Shown in pieces: positions 5,729 to 13,353 of a stretch of DNA of 16,684 bases (the first letter of the stretch is position 1; each line of letters opens with the position of its first letter). Under the pieces are notes generated by a model. It worked only from the letters and a program-made list of their open reading frames with translations. It made no database searches and had not been told where the DNA came from. Source of the DNA: a bacterium UBA2214 (GTDB lineage Bacteria; Zhuqueibacterota; Zhuqueibacteria; Residuimicrobiales; Residuimicrobiaceae); NCBI GenBank assembly GCA_002327255.1, contig DCUM01000190.1, forward strand, positions 1 to 16,684, read 5' to 3'. Position numbers and translations under genes: made by a program.

Positions 5729-7866
5729 CTATGAAAAGAAGCTCATTCATGCCCCTGCTCCTGTGCGCACTGGCGGCCGTGGCGAGTTTGCCGAAGGCCC
5801 TGGTGGCCGCCGCTCCTGTTTTGCAAACCTACTCGACCTTTGCCGACTTGACGCCCGGCAAGTTCATCAATCTCTCCTTGTCGCATGACGGACGTCTCAC
5901 CCTGGCCCCGCAGATGCAGCATTCCGTGAACACCGGTGAGACCTATGCCTGGTGCGCCGCCAGCGACACGCGCGGCAATGTCTATCTCGGCACCGGAATG
6001 GACGGCAAAGTCTACCGCATTTCGCCGCAAGGCGACAGCACGCTCTTTTTTGACGCGGAGGAAGCGCACGTCTTTGCCATTGCCGTTGATCGTCAGGACC
6101 GGGTCTATGTGGCCACTTCCCCGCGGGGCCGTATCCTGCAAGTGGATGCGGCGGGACGCGGGCGCGTTTTTTGCGAGCCGGGTCAAACCTACATCTGGGC
6201 CATGGCCTTTGATGCACGGGGTGATTTGTGGGCGGCCACCGGCGCCAAGGCGCAGCTGCTGCGCATCCGCCCGAACGGCGCCGTCACCGTCGCCCTGAGC
6301 AGTGAGGCGGAACACCTGCGCACTATCCTGCTCGCTTCAGATGGCGTTTACGCCGGCACGGGCCGGCCGGGTTTGGTCTATCGTATTGCGGACGGCAAGC
6401 CGCCCCATGTCCTGCTGGATGCGGATGCCGAGGAAGTGCACAGTCTGGCCATGGATCGCGAGGGGATGCTCTATGCCGCAACGCTGGCCAGGTCCGCCCC
6501 CGCCGCTGCCTCCCTGTTTCAGATTTTAACGGCGCAGCCGGGGCGGCAAGCGGGCGAAATGAGCGACGCCGGGGAGGAAGAGAGCGGTGCCGCCGCGGAA
6601 TCCACCACCGCCGAATCACTGCCCGCGACCGCGGCAAAATCGCAATTGCTGCGCATCGAAGCGGATGGCTTTTCCCGGGATCTCTGGCTTTCGGAAAACG
6701 GCGCCGTGCAAGTACTCTACTCGGATAACCAGGGGAATGTATTTGCCGGCACGGGCGACAACGGCCGTCTTTACCGCATCAACCGCAGCGGGGAACTCAC
6801 CCTGATCCTGCAGACGGATGCTTCCCATATCTCCGCCATCACGGCCACGGCGGGTGGACGGCTGGCGCTCGCCACTTCGAATATGGGCCGCTGCATCCTG
6901 CTCGGAGCGGCGGCGCGGATGGGACGATACGAGTCGGAGCCCCTCGATGCGGAAGCCTTGTCAACCTGGGGGAGCATCCACTGGAAAGGAGAAGGGGAAG
7001 TCGCCTTTTTCACGCGATCGGGCAACACGCAAAAGCCCGAAGCGACCTGGAGTACCTGGCAGGCCGTCAGCAGCGACGCCGGGGTGCTGCGCATCGCTTC
7101 TCCCCCTGCGCGCTTTTTGCAATGGCGTTGCGAACTGTGGGGGGGCAAGCAACCCCCGCACGTGCGGGAAGTGACCCTCTCTTTCATTCAGAAGAATCGC
7201 GCGCCTGAAATCACGCAAATATATGTGCTTCCCCAGGGCATCGCCTTTGCGCTCGACGCGGTGAGCGCTGCCGCATCGACCGGCATCAAGGAACCCGCTC
7301 CCCTGCCCAAAATCGAAAAACGTCAGGGATTTCGCAGCGTCTCCTGGGATTTTGTCGATGCGAATGCGGATGCCTTGTGGTTTGCGCTCCAGTACCGGGG
7401 CGTGGGCCAGAAGCACTGGCGCTTTCTCGGCAAAGAGCTGTCGCAGCGGGCCTTTTCGTGGGATGCCTCGCAGATGGCGGATGGCGACTATGAGCTCAGG
7501 ATCACGGCCAGCGACAGTTTATCGCTGCCGCTCGGCATGGGCTTGAGCGATGAAAAAATAAGCCCGGTGTTCACCGTCGATAATACCGCACCGGTGATCA
7601 GGAATCTTTTGACCCGGCGCGTTGAAAACAGGGTTGAGCTGAGCTTCACGGTCTGCGACGCGCTCAGCCCCGTGGGTGAAACCTGGGTCAGCGTCAACGC
7701 CGGCGGCTGGCAACCGCTCTATCCGGCCGATGGCTTGAGTGACGCTCTGTGCGAGGCGTTCGCGGTTTCCTTGCCGCTGCCGGCTCAGGGAATGGAAATC
7801 ACCATCAAGACAACGGATCGCAATGGCAATTATTCGGTTCTGCATACGGCCGTAAAAGGGATGTGA
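5722..7866 (+). CDS. Exported beta-propeller/Ig-like protein of unknown function
   Basis: A 714-residue protein with an N-terminal signal peptide (basic Lys5-Arg6, hydrophobic 9-23, likely cleavage near 29-30), so probably periplasmic or surface exposed. Residues about 85-265 contain repeated propeller blades ending in phrases such as GKVYRISPQGD, GRILQVDAAG, AQLLRIRPNG and GLVYRIADG. A further blade pair lies at about 308-395 (GRLYRINRSG). A low-complexity Ala/Glu/Ser/Thr-rich insert spans 270-306. A module at 403-450 (YESEPLDA to WSTWQAV) follows, then NRAPEIT at about 492 and an Ig/Fn3-like part at about 541-620, before DNTAPVI. No catalytic motif is seen. The ATG at 5722 overlaps the stop of the S55 gene (ATGGTAA); an ATG at 5731 is an alternative start. 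The coupling suggests that the S55 protein and this propeller act together. Function is otherwise unknown. Confidence 0.8.
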   Translation: MVTMKRSSFMPLLLCALAAVASLPKALVAAAPVLQTYSTFADLTPGKFINLSLSHDGRLTLAPQMQHSVNTGETYAWCAASDTRGNVYLGTGMDGKVYRISPQGDSTLFFDAEEAHVFAIAVDRQDRVYVATSPRGRILQVDAAGRGRVFCEPGQTYIWAMAFDARGDLWAATGAKAQLLRIRPNGAVTVALSSEAEHLRTILLASDGVYAGTGRPGLVYRIADGKPPHVLLDADAEEVHSLAMDREGMLYAATLARSAPAAASLFQILTAQPGRQAGEMSDAGEEESGAAAESTTAESLPATAAKSQLLRIEADGFSRDLWLSENGAVQVLYSDNQGNVFAGTGDNGRLYRINRSGELTLILQTDASHISAITATAGGRLALATSNMGRCILLGAAARMGRYESEPLDAEALSTWGSIHWKGEGEVAFFTRSGNTQKPEATWSTWQAVSSDAGVLRIASPPARFLQWRCELWGGKQPPHVREVTLSFIQKNRAPEITQIYVLPQGIAFALDAVSAAASTGIKEPAPLPKIEKRQGFRSVSWDFVDANADALWFALQYRGVGQKHWRFLGKELSQRAFSWDASQMADGDYELRITASDSLSLPLGMGLSDEKISPVFTVDNTAPVIRNLLTRRVENRVELSFTVCDALSPVGETWVSVNAGGWQPLYPADGLSDALCEAFAVSLPLPAQGMEITIKTTDRNGNYSVLHTAVKGM

Positions 7867-8855
7867 TGGTTCATCACGGAAACTGGCAGGTTATCAGGGA
7901 TTTTCTCGCCGGCAAAGCGACGGTGCTGGTCGCCACCCATGTGCACCCGGATGGCGATGCCATCGGCAGTCAGATGGCCCTGGCTCATTATTTGCGTCAG
8001 AGCGGCATGCGGGTGATTCTCATCAACCGCGATCCGACGCCGCCGTACTTTAAATTTCTCGATCCTGCGGAAGAGATCCTCATTTATGATGAAAAGATAC
8101 ACAATCCGGTCATCGCGGAGGTGGATGGATGCATCGTCGTGGATGTGAGTGACTGGGAACGCCTGGGCGGCATCGGCGCGAGGCTGCGGCAGTACCAGGT
8201 GCCGTTGGCCTGCATCGATCATCATATTCCCGGCGACGACATGGGCGAGGTGCATGTCTGCATGCAGGAAGCCTCCTCAACGGGAGAAATGTTGTACGAT
8301 TTTTTTATCGATTGCGGCGCCCGCTGGACCCAGGAGATGGTGGATGCGGTGTATGCGTGCATCATGACCGACACCGGCTCGTTCCGGTTCACCAATACCA
8401 CCGCGAAAACCCATTTGGTCGCCGCCGATCTGCTGCAGCGCGGTGCGCAGTACCGTGCGATTTATGAACAGGTCTACGAAAGCAATTCCAGGCAGCGCAC
8501 CCTGCTCAAGGCCCGGTTGCTGGAGAATATGCAGTTCGCGTGCGATGACCGCATCGCCTATTTTGTGCTCTCGCAAAAATTACTGCAGGAGACCGGCGCC
8601 GAGTTGTGGGAGACGGAAGGCTTTTCCGAACTGCCGCGGCACATCGCACGCGTCGAGGTCAGTCTGATGTTCACCGAGACCAAAGCCGGGCGCACCAAAG
8701 TCAGTTTCCGTTCCAAAGGCCGGGTGGCCATCAACGGCATGGCGGCTCTGTTTGGCGGTGGCGGGCACAAATTCGCGTCCGGCGCCACGCTCGCCATGGA
8801 TCTGGATCAAGCCGTGGAAATGGTGGTCCGGGAAGCCAGAAAATTGTTCAGCTAA
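7866..8855 (+). CDS. nrnA: NrnA-like DHH/DHHA1 phosphoesterase
   Basis: A 329-residue DHH-DHHA1 protein of the NrnA/GdpP-catalytic type. Metal motifs in order: HVHPDGDAIG (25-34, with Asp29 and Asp31), Asp93 in VVDVSDW, the DHH triad at 118-120, and Asp169 in MTDTGSFRF. The substrate-binding GGGGHKFASG is at 297-306 in the C-terminal DHHA1 domain. Family members degrade short oligoribonucleotides (nanoRNA) and hydrolyse pAp or linear dinucleotides such as pGpG or pApA with manganese. No signal peptide or sensor domain is present, so it is cytoplasmic and not a full GdpP. The frame is open upstream to 7749, but the ATG at 7866 sits in a TGATG overlap with the propeller stop and has AAAGGG just before it, so it is chosen. 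Which of the known activities applies cannot be told from the sequence. The link to the exported neighbours is positional only. Confidence 0.9.
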   Translation: MVHHGNWQVIRDFLAGKATVLVATHVHPDGDAIGSQMALAHYLRQSGMRVILINRDPTPPYFKFLDPAEEILIYDEKIHNPVIAEVDGCIVVDVSDWERLGGIGARLRQYQVPLACIDHHIPGDDMGEVHVCMQEASSTGEMLYDFFIDCGARWTQEMVDAVYACIMTDTGSFRFTNTTAKTHLVAADLLQRGAQYRAIYEQVYESNSRQRTLLKARLLENMQFACDDRIAYFVLSQKLLQETGAELWETEGFSELPRHIARVEVSLMFTETKAGRTKVSFRSKGRVAINGMAALFGGGGHKFASGATLAMDLDQAVEMVVREARKLFS

Positions 8856-8878
8856 AACGAGGATAAAAACAGGACGCC

Positions 8879-10438
8879 ATGTCCCTTATCGGCCAGGAAC
8901 ATATGGATCGTTTTTATGCACTCGCTGCCAATGCCTCCTGCATTTCCGATCCCGCGGAAATATTCCGGCAATCCCGCGCGCCGATTTTCGAGATGATACC
9001 TTTTGATTATTTTTTGATATTTTTTAATGACAAACTTCGCGAATGCCTCTGCGCCTCCTGCACCTGCAACACCCTGCCTCTGCCGACCCAGGAAGAGATC
9101 TGCATCGCCTATGAAGACCCGCTCATACAGGATATTCTGCTGAGCCGGCAAACGCTCGTGCGCCGGACGTACAAGGAGCCGCTGCTAGAAAATGTCCGCG
9201 AGGAGCTGTTTGTGCCCCTGACCGCTCCGGAGGAAGTGCTGGGATGCCTCTATTTTGCCCGTCTGGAACCCCAGGCCTTCCATGCCGGGGAAATCCGCCT
9301 CGCCGAACTCTGTTCCTTCGTGCTGGCCAATCCCATGGAGCGCATCCATTGGCAGAAGCGGGCGGAGCAGACGCATGACATCCTGCGAACCGTTCGGGAA
9401 AAGTACCTCTCCATCCTCGATGCCATTCCCTATCCGGCCGTCGTCGTTCATGGTCACGCGGATCGCCTCGAGGAGGTGAATCGCGCTTTCCTGGACTGGA
9501 GCGGCTACGACCGGCAGACCATATTCACGCGGCTGTGGTCAGAGGTGTGTGAGGCGCGCGATCAAATCGAACAGGAGATATGGCCGCCGCAAGCCATCCC
9601 GGCCGCCATCCATGCGGCGGATGGGCGCAGAGTGGAGACAAACCTTTTCAGTTGCTGGCTGACCACCCGGGAGCCGGAACGGCGCTTGATGATCTGCATC
9701 AGCGATTGGTGCGAATCGTCGCCGCAGGCGTCGCAGAAGGAAGCGGAAACGCTGATTCGCACCCTTTCCCATGACCTCAAGGCGCCGCTGCAGAGTCTCA
9801 AAGGTTTCGCCACGCTGTTGCGGGAAGAGTATGGCTATCATCTGCCGCTGCAGGCCGGTTCCTATGTGGAACGCATGTTCGTGAATATCGAGCAGATGGA
9901 GCATCTGGTGACCGATCTGCTCGATTGGTCGCGGCTGACGCAAACAGAAGCCGTATTCGAAGAAGTAGAGTCTTCCGAAATCCTGCGCAATGCCCTGGAT
10001 GCCCTGTCCGGCCTGATCGAGCAGCGGCCGATCAACCTGATCATCGACTCGGCGCTGCCGCAAATCACCTGTAACGTGACGCAGATGACGCAGGTTTTCA
10101 CCAATCTCCTTTCCAATGCCCTGAAATTCACCCGCGGCGTCGAGATCCCCAGCATTGAAATCGGTTGTGACCGGCATAACGGTGATTTTGAGTTTTACAT
10201 CACAGACAATGGCAGCGGCATCGCGCCCTCTGACCTGGCGCATATCTTTGATCTCTTTTATACCCGGGATGAAGATGTGGAGAACAGAAGCACCGGCGTG
10301 GGGTTGACGATCGTCAAACGCATCATCGAACAGCATCACGGGCGCATCTGGGCGGAATCGGCATCGCAGGGAGGGGCCACCATCAAATTCACGCTGCCCC
10401 GTGTTTTGTCGCGGCAGGCGTCCATCATCAAGGAATGA
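8879..10438 (+). CDS. Cytoplasmic GAF-PAS sensor histidine kinase
   Basis: A 519-residue histidine kinase without a signal peptide or membrane segments. A GAF-like sensor covers about 10-155, then a PAS-like part about 170-280. The HisKA dimerisation domain has the H-box TLSHDLKAPLQSLKGF with phospho-acceptor His298. The ATPase domain has an N-box (Asn413 in NLLSNALKF), the G1 box DNGSG at 443-447, an F-box-like DLFYTRD, and the G2 box TGVGL at 472-476. Autophosphorylation should therefore be possible. The GAF part contains four close cysteines, Cys56, 58, 61 and 63 (CLCASCTC), unusual for a plain GAF and suggesting metal binding or redox sensing. The ATG has AGGA 4 bases upstream and follows the nrnA-like gene by 23 bases. 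Its stop overlaps the next gene by four bases (ATGA), so the two kinases are probably made and used together. The signal is unknown. Confidence 0.92.
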   Translation: MSLIGQEHMDRFYALAANASCISDPAEIFRQSRAPIFEMIPFDYFLIFFNDKLRECLCASCTCNTLPLPTQEEICIAYEDPLIQDILLSRQTLVRRTYKEPLLENVREELFVPLTAPEEVLGCLYFARLEPQAFHAGEIRLAELCSFVLANPMERIHWQKRAEQTHDILRTVREKYLSILDAIPYPAVVVHGHADRLEEVNRAFLDWSGYDRQTIFTRLWSEVCEARDQIEQEIWPPQAIPAAIHAADGRRVETNLFSCWLTTREPERRLMICISDWCESSPQASQKEAETLIRTLSHDLKAPLQSLKGFATLLREEYGYHLPLQAGSYVERMFVNIEQMEHLVTDLLDWSRLTQTEAVFEEVESSEILRNALDALSGLIEQRPINLIIDSALPQITCNVTQMTQVFTNLLSNALKFTRGVEIPSIEIGCDRHNGDFEFYITDNGSGIAPSDLAHIFDLFYTRDEDVENRSTGVGLTIVKRIIEQHHGRIWAESASQGGATIKFTLPRVLSRQASIIKE

Positions 10439-12288
10439 GCAACGTGCAGAATTCGCAACCGCATAAATACCAGATCCTCATCATCGAGGATCATCCGGAG
10501 CAGGCGCACCTGATGGAATTGATCCTGCAGCGCCACAATCAGCCTTTCCAGGCGCATATATGCAATGATCCGGAAGAGGGTCTGGTGCGGCTGAAGGAAA
10601 CCGCTTTCAGTGCCGTGGTACTGGATTACAGTCTGCCCAAAATGACCGGTCTCGAAACGCTGGCCAGGATACAGCAGGTGCGTCCGGACGTTCCGGTGAT
10701 CATGGTGACCGGCCAGGGGGATGAACGCATCGCGGTGGAGGCCATGCGTCAGGGCGTCTATGATTATCTGGTCAAGACCAAGGATTTTCTTGATTTGCTG
10801 CCGCGCGTGATCATGCGCGCCATTGAAGAACAGAGTCTCTCCTCGCGTCTGCAGCAGAGCGAAGAGCGCTATTTTGCGCTCTTTGAAAAGGCGAGCATCG
10901 CCATTTTCATCGCCGATGCCGCTTCTTTCCGCCTCCTGCAGGCGAATGGCCAGGCGGTTAAAATGATCGGCTATCCCGTTGAAGACCTGCTGCAGAAAAA
11001 TTTTCTCCAGGTCACCGCCAGCCGCTCGCTGCAGGAAATACAGGATTTTCTCAGCCGCATCCGCCAGGAGGGACAGGCGAGTATGGATCAGGCCGTCCTG
11101 GTGGGCGCCAATCATCGTCTCATTCCGGTCGACCTCAACGGCAGCCTGGTTTCGGTTGGGGATATCCAGGTCATTCAGTGTTTCGCCCGCGATATCAGCG
11201 AAAAAGTCAAGATGCAGCGCCAGCTGCTGCTCAGCCGGCAGCGGCTCATCTCCCTCTTTGATGGCATCACCGATCCCATTTCCGTTCAGGACAGGGATCA
11301 TAATCTCATCATGGGCAACAAAAAATACATGCAGATCACCGCGGGGCATACCTCCGGACTGGTGGGGCAGAAATGTTTCAAGGCGTTGTTCGACCGCAGC
11401 GATCCCTGTCCCAACTGTCCGTCCGCGGAAACCTATCGCACCGGCGCATCGCGGTTCATCGAGCTCTTTCATCAGGGCCACACCTTTCATCTCTGGACGT
11501 TTCCCATGGCGGGCATCGATGGCCGTCCGGAATTTCTCGTCGAATACGCCAAGGATGTCACGGATCAGAAAGAGATCGAAAAGCAACTCATCAAATCGGA
11601 AAAGCTGGCCACGATTGGCTTGCTCTCTTCCGGCATCGCCCATGAATTGCGCAACCCCCTCAATGTCATCGAGACGGCGCGCTATTCCATCGAGGATGGC
11701 CTCGGACATCAGAACGAGGAGATGGACCGCAAGCTGGAAATTATCAAGAAGAATGTGCGGCGGGCGTCGGCCATCATTGAAAATCTCCTGCAATTTTCGC
11801 GGCATTCGGTTTATGAAAAAGAACGCATCGATGTGGAAAAGCTGGTGGATACGACGCTGTCATTGCTGGAAAAAGAGATCGCCGTGCGCAACATCGTCGC
11901 GGAAAAGAACTATACGAATATACCGCGCGTCTTTTTCAGTCTCGATTCTTTGAAACAGGTTTTTCTCAACATCATCTACAATGCCGTCCAGGCGATGCCC
12001 AATGGCGGATTTCTGCGCATCAAGACAGCGCTGAGCAAGGATCAGCAATGGGTCCAGATCGATTTTTCCGATACCGGTCTGGGCATCTCCGAGGAAAATC
12101 TCAGCCACATTTTTACGCCCTTTTTCTCCACCAAAAGAGAATCGGGCGGTACCGGATTGGGACTCTATCTCTCCTACACGATTATCAAGCGCGAGGGCGG
12201 CGATATTCTGGTGAAGAGCCGCGAAGGCGTGGGCACCACCTTTATGGTCAAACTGCCCATCGCCAAAGACAGTGATGTCCCCATGTGA
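10435..12288 (+). CDS. REC-PAS-PAS hybrid histidine kinase
   Basis: A 617-residue cytoplasmic protein. The receiver domain at 12-130 has the acidic pair Glu18-Asp19, phospho-acceptor Asp64 (VVLDYSLPKMTG), Thr92 and Lys114 (YLVK). Two PAS domains follow at about 142-258 and 270-378. The second holds Cys314 and a DPCPNCP motif (Cys325 and Cys328), a cysteine-bearing PAS pattern. HisKA then has His403 in SGIAHELRNPLNVIE, and the ATPase domain has Asn516 (NIIYNAVQAMP), DTGLG at 546-550 and GGTGLGLYLS at 571-580. All transmitter and receiver residues are intact. The gene overlaps the upstream kinase (ATGA), so that kinase is the natural donor to Asp64. No DNA-binding or other output domain is present, so the final output must lie elsewhere. 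The stop is followed by a gap with a promoter-like element. Confidence 0.93.
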   Translation: MSNVQNSQPHKYQILIIEDHPEQAHLMELILQRHNQPFQAHICNDPEEGLVRLKETAFSAVVLDYSLPKMTGLETLARIQQVRPDVPVIMVTGQGDERIAVEAMRQGVYDYLVKTKDFLDLLPRVIMRAIEEQSLSSRLQQSEERYFALFEKASIAIFIADAASFRLLQANGQAVKMIGYPVEDLLQKNFLQVTASRSLQEIQDFLSRIRQEGQASMDQAVLVGANHRLIPVDLNGSLVSVGDIQVIQCFARDISEKVKMQRQLLLSRQRLISLFDGITDPISVQDRDHNLIMGNKKYMQITAGHTSGLVGQKCFKALFDRSDPCPNCPSAETYRTGASRFIELFHQGHTFHLWTFPMAGIDGRPEFLVEYAKDVTDQKEIEKQLIKSEKLATIGLLSSGIAHELRNPLNVIETARYSIEDGLGHQNEEMDRKLEIIKKNVRRASAIIENLLQFSRHSVYEKERIDVEKLVDTTLSLLEKEIAVRNIVAEKNYTNIPRVFFSLDSLKQVFLNIIYNAVQAMPNGGFLRIKTALSKDQQWVQIDFSDTGLGISEENLSHIFTPFFSTKRESGGTGLGLYLSYTIIKREGGDILVKSREGVGTTFMVKLPIAKDSDVPM

Positions 12289-12302
12289 AAACGACTTAGC
12301 TG

Positions 12303-12331
12303 TTGACTGTTTGAGCGATAATTAGTAAATT
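12303..12331 (+). promoter_or_regulatory. Candidate sigma-70-like promoter for the polyprenyl synthase gene
   Basis: TTGACT (12303-12308, 5 of 6 to TTGACA) is separated by exactly 17 bases from TAAATT (12326-12331, 4 of 6 to TATAAT), in a clearly AT-rich 90-base gap. Transcription would start near 12338, giving a leader of about 40 bases before the GTG. It probably marks the start of a new transcription unit after the kinase pair. Confidence 0.5.
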
Positions 12332-12378
12332 GTACGCAAATTATTTACGGTCTGACAGGGAGACGCACAGGATACCCA

Positions 12379-13353
12379 GTGAACATCGACGCCATCACAC
12401 CCACGGTCAAGACGCAACTGCAGGAATTCGAAAAGGCATTTGCTGAAATACTCCGCTCGCAGGTTCCGCTGGCTGACAAGATCGTTCAATATATTTCGGA
12501 ACTCAAGGGCAAGCGCTTGCGCCCTGCACTGGTTTTTCTCAGCGCCCAGCTGCATGGCATCCTCACTGATAAAGCGATGGACGCCGCCGTTGTGGTCGAG
12601 TTGCTTCACACCGCAACGCTGATACATGACGATGTGGTGGATAATTCCGTCCTGCGTCGCGGTCATCCCACGGTCAATTCCCTGTGGGATAATCGCATAT
12701 CCATTCTGGTGGGAGATTTGCTGTTTTCCCGGACATTGACCGCGGTGCTCAATCTCAAAAGCCAGGAAGCCCTGAGTATTCTCTCCGAGTGCGCCAACCG
12801 CATCACCGAAGGGGAGTTGCTGCAGGTAGAACATGAACGCGATTACCGCCTTGAAGAATCGGTCTATTACGATCTGGTCGCCAAAAAAACAGCGGCTCTT
12901 TTCAGCGCCTGCTGCGAATTGGGGGCGTTGGCCACGCAAGCCGATGCGGCGGCCCGCGAAAGAATGAAGCGTTTCGGCGAATGCCTCGGCATCGCTTTCC
13001 AGATCAAGGACGATTTGCTGGACTATGCCGGAGACGCCGCCCTCCTCGGCAAACCGGTTGGCAACGATATACGTGAGAATAAAATCACACTCCCGCTCAT
13101 CCACGCGCTGACCCAAGCCGATGAACAGCAACGCGAGGAAATAATCAGACTGTTGGAGCAGGATGAGGTTGGAGAAGATAAAGTAAAAATGATCGTTCGT
13201 TTTGTACAGGAAATGGGTGGATTGTCGTATGCGGAAAATGTGGCCCGATCCTACGCAGAGCAGGCTCATGAAATCATTCAATCTTATCCCGAATCCCGGG
13301 CAAAATCGAGCTTAATTACGCTGGCCCAATTTGCGATATCCCGAGAAAATTAA
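12379..13353 (+). CDS. Long-chain all-trans polyprenyl diphosphate synthase
   Basis: A 324-residue trans-isoprenyl diphosphate synthase (IspB/HepT/IspA superfamily), which condenses isopentenyl diphosphate onto an allylic primer. The first Asp-rich motif is DDVVD at 84-88 in LIHDDVVDNSVLRRGHP; the second is DDLLD at 211-215 in FQIKDDLLDYAGD. GKRLRP at 44-49 is the typical primer-binding stretch. The residue five places before the first motif is Ala79 rather than an aromatic, and residue 80 is Thr, which by the known size rule points to a long product such as a C35-C45 quinone side chain rather than farnesyl or geranylgeranyl diphosphate. It starts with GTG, with AGGA 6 bases before it, and a good promoter lies upstream. 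The 3' end overlaps the ApbE gene by 23 bases if the TTG start of that gene is right. The exact chain length cannot be read from the sequence. Confidence 0.92.
   Translation: MNIDAITPTVKTQLQEFEKAFAEILRSQVPLADKIVQYISELKGKRLRPALVFLSAQLHGILTDKAMDAAVVVELLHTATLIHDDVVDNSVLRRGHPTVNSLWDNRISILVGDLLFSRTLTAVLNLKSQEALSILSECANRITEGELLQVEHERDYRLEESVYYDLVAKKTAALFSACCELGALATQADAAARERMKRFGECLGIAFQIKDDLLDYAGDAALLGKPVGNDIRENKITLPLIHALTQADEQQREEIIRLLEQDEVGEDKVKMIVRFVQEMGGLSYAENVARSYAEQAHEIIQSYPESRAKSSLITLAQFAISREN

Noticed and set aside
5752..5769. Lipobox in the propeller protein around Cys15 (PLLLC)
   Set aside because: The Leu at the -1 position does not fit a lipobox, and a standard signal-peptidase site lies further on near residue 29.
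10336..11805. Long minus-strand open frame (489 codons) opposite the two kinase genes
   Set aside because: It is antisense to fully conserved kinase and receiver domains and translates to a composition without recognisable motifs. Long antisense frames are expected in GC-rich codon-biased genes.
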